From Bacteroidales bacterium (GTDB taxonomy: Bacteria; Bacteroidota; Bacteroidia; Bacteroidales; P3): a stretch of DNA of 36,030 nucleotides. Position numbers and translations under genes: made by a program. Under the pieces are notes generated by a model, which was given only the letters and a program-made list of their open reading frames with translations, had not been told where the DNA came from and did not search any database. Within the stretch, counting starts at the first letter, position 1. Every line of letters starts with the position of its first letter. Shown here piece by piece: positions 14,973 to 21,870 of this stretch. The DNA is taken from positions 1 to 36,030 of the forward strand of contig JAFSLX010000001.1 of NCBI GenBank assembly GCA_017448185.1. The letters run 5' to 3'.

Positions 14973-15869
14973 TTAGAAGTCTTTGGGGTTAAGTGGGTTG
15001 ATACTGCTTTTGCGGTTCTTTTTCGATTCTTTAATGATACTTCCATCGGCCTTATACTCCAAACTTTGACCCTTCTGGGGCTTGCAGATGCCGAAATAAC
15101 TTTTATCGAGATGCAACCTACGCGTACGCAGCTTGTAGGTGTCGAAATCGAGTATCCACTCGGGGTCAAATGGTTGGTAAAGAAAGCGCACCTCAAAATG
15201 CAAATGCGGCCCGGTCGAATTGCCGGTACTGCCGCCGAGGCCTATCACCTCTCCAGCCCGCACCTCTTGATGAGGTTTCACGTCGATGCGCGACAGGTGG
15301 CCATAGAGAGTCTCCAGCCCGTTGGGATGGCGAACCACGATGCAGTTGCCATAGCCACCCATACGCGTGGCCACACGCACCACACCTCCGAAAGCACAGT
15401 GTATCGGTTCGCCTGTCTTCAGTCCTATGTCCACCCCATGGTGGCCCCGTTGCCAACGCCAACCATAGTTCGACGTCTTGACATTTTTGACGGGAAAGCA
15501 GAATTCCGACGTATCACGTATCAGATTGATATTGATTTCGTCGGGCATCATGTCGACACGCGTGCGCCCCATAGGGTTCACACGGTTCTGCGGAAAGGCG
15601 TCGTACCACATGGGTACCATATAGGGCGCAATTGAGGCGTGCAGTGTGGGGGGCGAGGTCTTGGCCGATGCATCGACTTTGCTCCCCACTCTCCGTTCTT
15701 CCACCTTCACTCTCAGTTCTTCTCCTTTCACTTTCCGTTCCTCACTCTTCGCTTTCACCTCTGCCTTCTTACCTGCCTCTATCCGAGCATTGATAATCGA
15801 GTCGTAGTACGACATTTGGGCGAACAGTGGTGTGTGGAGCGTGGAGAGAACAATGACGAGGAAGACCAT
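14973..15869 (-). CDS. M23 (LytM-type) peptidase, internal start within the rpoN frame
   Basis: If translation restarts at ATG 15867-15869, the product is 298 residues with its own signal peptide (MVFLVIVLSTLHTPLFAQ) and could cut peptidoglycan crosslinks in the envelope. The M23 domain keeps its zinc ligands in fused-frame numbering: H610-x3-D614 (HHGVDIG) and H689-L-H691 (HLHFE). The region after the signal peptide (GKKAEVKAKSEERKVKGEEL) is charged low-complexity sequence from a heptanucleotide array. No Shine-Dalgarno precedes this ATG, as is usual here. Whether a separate protein is made cannot be decided from sequence. Confidence 0.65.
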   Translation of the reverse strand: MVFLVIVLSTLHTPLFAQMSYYDSIINARIEAGKKAEVKAKSEERKVKGEELRVKVEERRVGSKVDASAKTSPPTLHASIAPYMVPMWYDAFPQNRVNPMGRTRVDMMPDEININLIRDTSEFCFPVKNVKTSNYGWRWQRGHHGVDIGLKTGEPIHCAFGGVVRVATRMGGYGNCIVVRHPNGLETLYGHLSRIDVKPHQEVRAGEVIGLGGSTGNSTGPHLHFEVRFLYQPFDPEWILDFDTYKLRTRRLHLDKSYFGICKPQKGQSLEYKADGSIIKESKKNRKSSINPLNPKDF

Positions 15870-17270
15870 TATGCGACGCAGGCGTGCCACTGGGAAGCCC
15901 AGCTGTTCGCGATATTTTGCTACGGTGCGGCGTGCCAACGGAAGCCCCTTGCTATTGAGCAACTGCGCCAGTGCTTCGTCCGACAGCGGCGCATGTTTGT
16001 CCTCGGCATTGATGGCATCGGCCAGGCGTTGTTTCACAGTCTCGACCGATACCTCCTCACCATCGCTGACAGCCATACCTTTCGAAAAACAGTCCTTCAG
16101 CGGTATAGTGCCAAAGTCGGTCTGCAGATATTTGCTGTTAGCCATGCGCGATATGGTGCTGATGTCGAGCCCCGTGGCCTCGGCCACTTCGCGCTGGCGC
16201 AGGGGCAGCAGCAGGTTGGTGTCACCAGTCAAGAGGAACTGGCGCTGATGCTTTACCAGATAACGCATCACACGCACAATAGTGTCGTGGCGCTGCTGCA
16301 GCATGTCAATAAAGCCTTGGGCATCGGCCTGCTTCGAGCGCAGAAACTGGATAGTGGCGCGGTCGCCCTTGCTCTTTTCCATCTCGTTGAGCATGTCGAC
16401 ATAGTAGGTGTTGAGGCTCAACTGCGGCAGGTTGCCGTCGTTCAGGTAGAAATGCAACTCACCATCGTGCTGCTGCAGGATGATATCGGGCGTAATATGA
16501 TTGGCGGCCGAATCACTTTCGGCCTCCGAGTCGCCGGGTTTGGGATTGAGGCGACGGATAATATCGGAAGCCTCTTCCAATTGCCCGTTATCGATGCCAA
16601 GGGCTTCACAGATACGGTCGTAGCGGTGATTGGCAAAGTCGTCGAAGTGGTCTCTCACGATGGCCGTAGCGATGTCAGCGTTCGCCGAACTTTCCCTATT
16701 TCTTTCCAACTGCAGCAACAGGCATTCTTGCAAGTTGCGTGCACCGATACCGGCAGGATCGAGGCTTTGCACAATGGCGAGTGCCTCGTTCATCTCGCTC
16801 AGGTCGACTTCGATACCCTGTTGGAAAGCCATGTCGTTGGCTATCAACGAAAGGTCGCGAGTCAAGTAGCCGGCATCGTCGAGCGAACCAATCAATTCAG
16901 TGGCGATAACATGCTGACGTTCCGTCAGCGGACGCAGGTTGAGCTGTTGCATCAACCGTTCGGCCGACGATGGGGTGTCGGTCAGTACAAACTCGCGCCG
17001 CACCTCGTTGGGGTCACTTTCGAGGTGTTCACGGTAGTCGTACTCGTAATCCTCCTCGTCTGTGTCCCAGTCCGACGCATTGTTGTCGGCCCCGAGGCTG
17101 TCGAAATCCTCCTCGTTGGCAGGCACCTCGGCCTCAAGCAAGGGGTTCTTCTCAATCTCCTCCTTGATGGCCTGTTCCAACTCAGTGACGGGCAACTGCA
17201 ACAGACGCATCAGCTGGATTTGCTGAGGCGAGAGTTTCTGTTGCAGTTGCTGTCGCTGAATTTGTTTCAC
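14973..17270 (-). CDS. rpoN: RpoN (sigma-54) fused in frame to an M23 peptidase
   Basis: A 765-codon open frame. Residues 1-467 are a complete sigma-54: Gln/Leu-rich region I (LSPQQIQLMRLLQLPVTELEQAI), acidic region II (DWDTDEEDYEYDY), core-binding region, helix-turn-helix (REVAEATGLDISTISRMANSK) and RpoN box ARRTVAKYRE (446-455). Instead of stopping after FPVARLRR the frame runs into residue 468, M-V-F-L-V-I-V-L-S, the signal peptide of an M23 peptidase. At the junction a TAATG is present in another frame, so a one-base indel could have joined two overlapping genes. It lies 16 nt after the S46 peptidase stop and 2 nt before ribH. Sigma-54 function should be intact, but a fused C-terminus would stay in the cytoplasm unless translated separately. 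Confidence 0.88.
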   Translation of the reverse strand: MKQIQRQQLQQKLSPQQIQLMRLLQLPVTELEQAIKEEIEKNPLLEAEVPANEEDFDSLGADNNASDWDTDEEDYEYDYREHLESDPNEVRREFVLTDTPSSAERLMQQLNLRPLTERQHVIATELIGSLDDAGYLTRDLSLIANDMAFQQGIEVDLSEMNEALAIVQSLDPAGIGARNLQECLLLQLERNRESSANADIATAIVRDHFDDFANHRYDRICEALGIDNGQLEEASDIIRRLNPKPGDSEAESDSAANHITPDIILQQHDGELHFYLNDGNLPQLSLNTYYVDMLNEMEKSKGDRATIQFLRSKQADAQGFIDMLQQRHDTIVRVMRYLVKHQRQFLLTGDTNLLLPLRQREVAEATGLDISTISRMANSKYLQTDFGTIPLKDCFSKGMAVSDGEEVSVETVKQRLADAINAEDKHAPLSDEALAQLLNSKGLPLARRTVAKYREQLGFPVARLRRIMVFLVIVLSTLHTPLFAQMSYYDSIINARIEAGKKAEVKAKSEERKVKGEELRVKVEERRVGSKVDASAKTSPPTLHASIAPYMVPMWYDAFPQNRVNPMGRTRVDMMPDEININLIRDTSEFCFPVKNVKTSNYGWRWQRGHHGVDIGLKTGEPIHCAFGGVVRVATRMGGYGNCIVVRHPNGLETLYGHLSRIDVKPHQEVRAGEVIGLGGSTGNSTGPHLHFEVRFLYQPFDPEWILDFDTYKLRTRRLHLDKSYFGICKPQKGQSLEYKADGSIIKESKKNRKSSINPLNPKDF
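15687..15756 (-). repeat. Heptanucleotide array inside the M23 peptidase
   Basis: Ten degenerate 7-nt units on the plus strand, e.g. CACTCTC, CGTTCTT, CCACCTT, CACTCTC, AGTTCTT, then CACTTTC, CGTTCCT, CACTCTT, CGCTTTC; two more weak units reach about 15770. It encodes the Lys/Glu/Arg-rich linker between signal peptide and peptidase domain. Confidence 0.8.
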
Positions 17271-17286
17271 TTTCAGTAGTTCAGAA

Positions 17287-19449
17287 TTATCTTACGATAT
17301 CCATCTCTTCGATCAGGTTCTTGGCACCGGCATAGATGTCGATGACCCAGAGCATGTAGCGGCTGTCGAGGCAGATGCAGCGCTGCAGGTTCTCCTCGAA
17401 GTCGATGTCGCCGCTCATGGCCTCGCTGTTGCCGTCGAAAGCCAAGCCGATAAGTTCACCCTTGCCGTTGATGACAGGCGAACCGCTGTTACCACCGGTG
17501 ATGTCATTGTTGGTGATGAAGCAGGTGGGCATCTCACCTTTCTTGTTGGCGTAGGGGCCGAAGTTCTTCTCAGCATAAAGTTTCTTCAAGCGCTCGGGAA
17601 CGGCAAACTCGCTGCTGGACGGGTCTTCCTTCTCGATGACACCCTTCATGGTGGTGTAGTAGTGGTAGCTCACACCGTCCTTGGGGTCGTAGCTCATCAC
17701 GTTGCCATAGGTGAGACGGATGGTCGAATTGGCATCGGGCGACATCAGCTTGCGACCCTCGTTGATTTGGAGAATACCGTCGGTGAAGTCACGAATACCA
17801 CGCTGCAGGTTGTCGGAAGTCTCCTGCGGTACGGCGCTATCCAAAGAGAAGTAGGCATCAAGAGCTTCCTGGCCGGCGGCAGCGAGAGCGTCCTTTTCAA
17901 GCTGCTTCTTGTTCGGCTTGAGCATGAACTTGCCCAGGCTTTCCTCGTTGGCGAAGATGCTCTTCGAATACAGGTCGTCGACATATTTGGTCCAGTCGCC
18001 TTTGTATTTCTTGTTGGCGTCTTTCAGGAACTGGGGGCAGCTCTCGGGGTCCATGTTGGTGAAAACATGCTCGAACAGGGCAGCCGACAGGCGACGGTCG
18101 ACGCGCTCGTCGTAATCCTTGAAAAAGGAGTTGATGCGTTTGGTGTAGCCTGTCAGGTCAGCATTCTTGTCCTGCTCCAACTGACGCATGAAAGCACGGC
18201 ACAATCCGGCGGCGAACAACGGAGCCTCGGGTCCCGTGAGCAGACCCTCACGCACATAGAGGATAGCCTCTTCCGACTTGGCACGGGCGGCATAGCCTTC
18301 GCGCACCAGATCGAGGGCGCGGCTGTATTTCGGAGCCGGCTGGCGGCGTGCCCAGTCCATGTATTCGCGCTCCACCTCTTTCTTCACACCCATGGTGTTC
18401 AGGTTCTTCAGGGCCTTGTTTTGTTCGTTGCTGTATTTCCAGTAGTTGGAGCAGCTGGCATACTTCGAGGCGTACTTGATGCGGGTGGCCTGGTCGGCGG
18501 CCATCTCTTCGCGCAGGATGTTGATTTTCACGGTACGGATTTCGTAGACCAGCTTGTTGGCAATGTTCATGGTCTCTTCGAGGCCATAACTGGTCAGGAA
18601 ATGGTCGGTGGTGCCGGGGAAGCCCATCACCATGGCAAAGTCGCCGTCGTTGATTTCACCGGCGTTGACGGGCAGGTGGTGCTTCGGGGTCAGGGGCACA
18701 TTGTCGGCCGAGTACTCGGCAGGAGAGCCGTCGGGGGCGGTATAGATGCGGAACATCGAGAAGTCGCAGGTGTGGCGCGGCCAGCTCCAGTTGTCGGTGT
18801 CGCCACCGAACTTGCCCATCGACGAAGGAGGTGCACCCACCAGGCGGACATCCTTGTAGATGATGTGGACAAACAGGAAGAACTGGTTGCCATTGAACAT
18901 CGGTTTCACCTTGGCGGCATACTGGGTGCCTTCCACGGCCTCTTTCTCAATCTCGGCGCAGACCTTCTTAATGGCAGTCTCGCGGTCACCCTCGCTCATA
19001 TCGTCGCTCAGGCTCTCTTTCACCTTGGCGGTGACATCCTCCATGCGCACCAGAATCGAAGCCGTCAGACCCGGGTTGGGCAGCTCCTGGTCTTTCGAGT
19101 AGGCCCAGAAACCGTCGCGCAGGTAGTCGTGTTCCACGGTCGAATGCTCCTGCAGCTTGCCATAGCCACAGTGGTGGTTGGTGCTCACCAAACCCTCTTT
19201 CGAGATAATCTCACCTGTGCAGAAATGCCAGAAGGGAGTGCTGGCATTGCCGAGACCCACGATGGCATCTTTCAGGCAGCTCTGGTTGATGCTGTAGATA
19301 TCCTCGGGCGAGAGTTTGAAACCGGCTTTCTGCATGTCGGCATAATTCTTGCCAATCAGCGACAGAAGCCACATGCCCTCGTCGGCGCGTGCCACATTGG
19401 GCAGCAGCGTCATCAGGGCCATTGCGATAACTAAAGTACGAATTTTCAT
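17287..19449 (-). CDS. dpp7: S46 family dipeptidyl-peptidase (DPP7-like)
   Basis: A 720-residue periplasmic serine exopeptidase releasing dipeptides from peptides, typical of Bacteroidetes that feed on protein. Signal peptide residues 1-22 (MKIRTLVIAMALMTLLPNVARA). Catalytic elements: His in STNHHCGYGK (90-98), Asp in WPRHTCDFSMFR and Ser655 in TGGNSGSPV. Eighteen residues after the Ser lies Gly673 (LAFDGN); DPP7 enzymes have Gly there and DPP11 enzymes Arg, so DPP7-type specificity for hydrophobic P1 residues is inferred from recalled family knowledge. It has its own promoter and may feed transcription into rpoN 16 nt downstream. Confidence 0.92.
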   Translation of the reverse strand: MKIRTLVIAMALMTLLPNVARADEGMWLLSLIGKNYADMQKAGFKLSPEDIYSINQSCLKDAIVGLGNASTPFWHFCTGEIISKEGLVSTNHHCGYGKLQEHSTVEHDYLRDGFWAYSKDQELPNPGLTASILVRMEDVTAKVKESLSDDMSEGDRETAIKKVCAEIEKEAVEGTQYAAKVKPMFNGNQFFLFVHIIYKDVRLVGAPPSSMGKFGGDTDNWSWPRHTCDFSMFRIYTAPDGSPAEYSADNVPLTPKHHLPVNAGEINDGDFAMVMGFPGTTDHFLTSYGLEETMNIANKLVYEIRTVKINILREEMAADQATRIKYASKYASCSNYWKYSNEQNKALKNLNTMGVKKEVEREYMDWARRQPAPKYSRALDLVREGYAARAKSEEAILYVREGLLTGPEAPLFAAGLCRAFMRQLEQDKNADLTGYTKRINSFFKDYDERVDRRLSAALFEHVFTNMDPESCPQFLKDANKKYKGDWTKYVDDLYSKSIFANEESLGKFMLKPNKKQLEKDALAAAGQEALDAYFSLDSAVPQETSDNLQRGIRDFTDGILQINEGRKLMSPDANSTIRLTYGNVMSYDPKDGVSYHYYTTMKGVIEKEDPSSSEFAVPERLKKLYAEKNFGPYANKKGEMPTCFITNNDITGGNSGSPVINGKGELIGLAFDGNSEAMSGDIDFEENLQRCICLDSRYMLWVIDIYAGAKNLIEEMDIVR

Positions 19450-19496
19450 TGTTTTATTTGTTTTTATTATTGATTATTTCCATTTAGTACAGACTG

Positions 19497-19504
19497 CAAA
19501 GATA
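19497..19504 (-). promoter_or_regulatory. -7 box of the S46 peptidase
   Basis: TATCTTTG on the minus strand, followed by GCA as in other strong promoters here. The -33 region is a T-rich run without a clear TTTG. The leader is about 40 nt. Confidence 0.6.
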
Positions 19505-19533
19505 CAAAAAAAAACGGAAAAAACAGAAAAAAA

Positions 19534-19561
19534 GCACAGGCAGGGAAATACCCCGCTGTGC
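19534..19561 (-). terminator. Intrinsic terminator without an obvious upstream gene
   Basis: Hairpin with outer arms GCACAG and CTGTGC and an inner imperfect stem, followed on the minus strand by TTTTTTTCTG and further T-runs. It lies between the S46 promoter and the inverted array, with no minus-strand gene to its right up to mraZ. Confidence 0.6.
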
Positions 19562-19649
19562 TTCTGCGCGTTAAACATTTCAAACCATCCACTTGCACTC
19601 CATCACCAGCTGCCGTTACCGCCCGAAATCACGCCTCATCCCCTCCCTT

Positions 19650-19742
19650 CGTTGTTCGCCCGTTGTTCAGTCGTTGTTCAGTCGTTGTTCAGTGTTTGAC
19701 TGAACAACGACTGAACAACTGCTGAATAACTGCTGGACAACA
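19650..19742. repeat. Inverted array of 11-bp units (4 forward, 4 reversed)
   Basis: Four units of CGTTGTTCAGT type (19650-19693, the first diverged), a GTTTG spacer (19694-19698), then four units of the reverse complement ACTGAACAACG type, increasingly diverged. It can fold as one long hairpin of about 44-nt arms. The 555-bp gap 19450-20004 otherwise holds the S46 promoter, the terminator at 19534 and the mraZ upstream region; I see no gene in it. Confidence 0.9.
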
Positions 19743-19946
19743 GACGGTGAGGTGGCATTTGTGGTACCCCCTGTTCGGGCCGGAAAAAAGTTTTCAACAG
19801 AGGGGCGTACCATCGCCGAAGGGGATGAAAGAGGTCGAAACGCGTTGCCAATAAAAAAAACGAAAAAAAGTGAAACAAAAAAAGAAAACGTCCGTTTATT
19901 GTTATGAACAACAAAAATTGGAAAAAAAAAGTTAAATTTGGAATTT

Positions 19947-19980
19947 TTTGGCAGAAATTGGAATATTCTTCGTAATTTAG
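19947..19980 (+). promoter_or_regulatory. Candidate promoter of the dcw cluster
   Basis: TTTG (19947-19950), a 22-nt spacer and TAATTTAG (19973-19980), one mismatch from TAnnTTTG, about 24 nt before the mraZ ATG. The sequence upstream is AT-rich with long A-runs. Tentative. Confidence 0.4.
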
Positions 19981-20004
19981 CATCCTGAAAAATAGTAGGC
20001 AAAA

Positions 20005-20466
20005 ATGGCTTTAATACTTGGAAAAGAGTACTGTAAGGTGGACTCGAACGGTCGCTTCAAGTTCCCAATTGCCCTCAAGCGGCAGTTGGAGACAGAGGAC
20101 GGTCGTTTTGTGATTCGCCAGAGTATCTACGCCAAGTGTCTCGAGCTGTGGACCTATGCCAGTTTTCAGGAGGAAGTGGAGAAACTCCAAGAGAAGCTGA
20201 TTCCCTACCGTCGTGAAGACCGCAACCTGCTGCGCAAGCTGACCGAGGGCAACATCGTCGAGCTGGACTCGAACGACCGCCTGCTGGTGCCGGCCGAGCA
20301 GAAGTCGGTCATTGCATCGGCCAAGGAGTTGGTGCTGCAGTCGACTGGCAAGTTCATCGAGCTCTGGGACCGCAAGGCCTACGAAGAAATGAACGCCCAA
20401 GACACCGATTTCGCCGCCATGGCGGAATCGCTGCTTGGCCAGACGACTGAGAAAGATGGCGAATGA
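20005..20466 (+). CDS. mraZ: MraZ, regulator at the head of the dcw cluster
   Basis: A 153-residue protein with two SpoVT/AbrB-like domains, the usual first gene of dcw clusters, where it binds DNA upstream of its own operon. The first repeat is LILGKEYCKVDSNGRFKFPIALKRQL, the second VELDSNDRLLVPAEQ. In other bacteria it represses the cluster and binds direct repeats before mraZ; I could not identify such repeats here. The stop overlaps the rsmH start region by 11 nt, so translation is coupled. Confidence 0.95.
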   Translation: MALILGKEYCKVDSNGRFKFPIALKRQLETEDGRFVIRQSIYAKCLELWTYASFQEEVEKLQEKLIPYRREDRNLLRKLTEGNIVELDSNDRLLVPAEQKSVIASAKELVLQSTGKFIELWDRKAYEEMNAQDTDFAAMAESLLGQTTEKDGE

Positions 20467-21394
20467 CTACCATAGGCCGGTGATGCTCACCGAAGCGATT
20501 GAAGGATTGAACCTGCGCCCCGAAGGCACGTATGTGGACGTGACTTTCGGTGGCGGCGGTCATTCGCGTGCCATCCTCGAACATCTCGGCGCGGAGGGTC
20601 ACCTGGTGGCGTTCGACCAGGACGAGGACGCGGCAAAGCGAGTGGAGAGCGGAGAGTGGAAAGCAGAGAGCGAGGCGAAGTTCACGTTTATCCATGAGAA
20701 TTTCAGGTATTTGAAGAGCTACCTGCGGCTGAACGGAGTGCGCGAGGTGGACGGCATACTGGCCGACCTCGGCGTGTCGAGCCACCAGTTTGACGTGGCC
20801 GAGCGCGGCTTCTCGACCCGTTTCGACGGCGAGCTGGACCTGCGTATGGACCGTCGGCAGGAAACCACGGCACGCGACCTGGTGAACACCCTCGACGAGG
20901 AGTCGCTGGCGCGCCTGCTGAAGTTCTACGGCGAACTGCCCAACGCCCGCCAGATGGCGAAGGCCATAGTGCGATACAGGGAGAACATCAGCATTACGAC
21001 GACGGGCGAGTTGAAAGAGGCGGTGAGCCGCCACCTGCCACGAGGCATGGAGAACAAGTACCTTGCCATGCTGTTCCAGGCGTTGCGTATCGAGGTGAAC
21101 GGCGAACTCGACGCCTTGAAGGCACTGCTGCAGCAGTCGGTCGAGGTGCTGCGCCCCGGCGGACGGCTGGTGGTGATCAGCTACCATTCGCTCGAAGACC
21201 GCTTGGTGAAGAACTTCATGCGGAGCGGCAATTTCGAGGGCAATATCGAGAAGGACTTTTTCGGCAACGTGATGTCGCCGGTGCGCATGGTGAGCCGCGG
21301 AGCGGTGCAGGCCTCGGACGAGGAGCTGCAGCTGAACAACCGCGCACGGAGCGCACGGCTCCGCGTGGGCGAGAGAGTGGTGAGCGAACAATAA
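20456..21394 (+). CDS. rsmH: 16S rRNA m4C1402 methyltransferase
   Basis: A 312-residue RsmH (MraW) that N4-methylates C1402 of 16S rRNA. The N-terminus HRPVMLTEAIEGL is followed by the SAM motif YVDVTFGGGGHSRAIL, then ILADLGVSSHQFD and the C-terminal VISYHSLEDRLVKNFM. The start at 20456 (MANDYHRPV) is preferred over one 7 codons earlier. After FDQDEDAAKR the segment VESGEWKAESEA is encoded by a heptanucleotide array where relatives have a short loop before RFTF. Confidence 0.96.
   Translation: MANDYHRPVMLTEAIEGLNLRPEGTYVDVTFGGGGHSRAILEHLGAEGHLVAFDQDEDAAKRVESGEWKAESEAKFTFIHENFRYLKSYLRLNGVREVDGILADLGVSSHQFDVAERGFSTRFDGELDLRMDRRQETTARDLVNTLDEESLARLLKFYGELPNARQMAKAIVRYRENISITTTGELKEAVSRHLPRGMENKYLAMLFQALRIEVNGELDALKALLQQSVEVLRPGGRLVVISYHSLEDRLVKNFMRSGNFEGNIEKDFFGNVMSPVRMVSRGAVQASDEELQLNNRARSARLRVGERVVSEQ
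20642..20669 (+). repeat. Heptanucleotide array inside rsmH
   Basis: Four units: GTGGAGA, GCGGAGA, GTGGAAA, GCAGAGA, then a partial GCGAGGC. It is nearly the same sequence and orientation as the array in rnhA about 19 kb away and gives the same peptide style (VESGEWK). Confidence 0.9.
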
Positions 21395-21421
21395 AACGAA
21401 TAAACATTATATATAATATAG

Positions 21422-21865
21422 ATGGGAAACAGGTTTAGAGAAAAGGTCACGGAAGAGGGATTGGAAGAGCCCGTACTGCAGGAGGAAAAGCCTGTGGCAG
21501 AGGAGCCCGTTGCCGAAGAGGAGCCGACGGCTGCCGAGGCCCCGAAGAAGGGCAAGGGCGGCCGTGCCGCGAAGGGGGTGGCCAAGGTGCTGGGTGGTGA
21601 CCTGCTGGCCGACAAAGTGGTACTGAAACAGATACCGCTGTTGCTGCTCTGCCTGCTGTTCCTGTTGCTGATAGTGGCCAACCGATACAAGGTGGAGAGC
21701 CTGAGCCGCGAGAAACAAGCCTCGGAAGAGCGCATCAACTACCTGCGCGAACACCGCATCCAGATGCAGAAACAATACCAGCAGAGCATCAAGATATCGC
21801 AGATAGCCGAGGACTTGCGCGAACAGGGTGTAGGTATCACTGCCGGTCCGCCGTATGAACTTTGA
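21422..21865 (+). CDS. ftsL: FtsL-like divisome protein
   Basis: A 147-residue bitopic membrane protein in the ftsL slot between rsmH and ftsI. Residues 1-70 are a cytoplasmic Glu/Pro/Ala-rich then Lys/Gly-rich tail, longer than in classical FtsL. One transmembrane helix (about 72-87: PLLLLCLLFLLLIVA) is followed by a periplasmic coiled coil (SLSREKQASEERINYLREH). FtsL works with FtsQ to hold and activate FtsW/FtsI. Identification rests on topology and position because FtsL sequences diverge strongly. Confidence 0.85.
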   Translation: MGNRFREKVTEEGLEEPVLQEEKPVAEEPVAEEEPTAAEAPKKGKGGRAAKGVAKVLGGDLLADKVVLKQIPLLLLCLLFLLLIVANRYKVESLSREKQASEERINYLREHRIQMQKQYQQSIKISQIAEDLREQGVGITAGPPYEL

Positions 21866-21870
21866 ACATA

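Noticed and set aside
15639-17279. 546-codon plus-strand frame opposite rpoN
   Set aside because: Antisense shadow of a well-supported gene; no motifs and no promoter. Long antisense frames arise here from codon bias.
17662-19434. 590-codon plus-strand frame opposite the S46 peptidase
   Set aside because: Antisense shadow; the minus strand has a signal peptide and a full catalytic triad.
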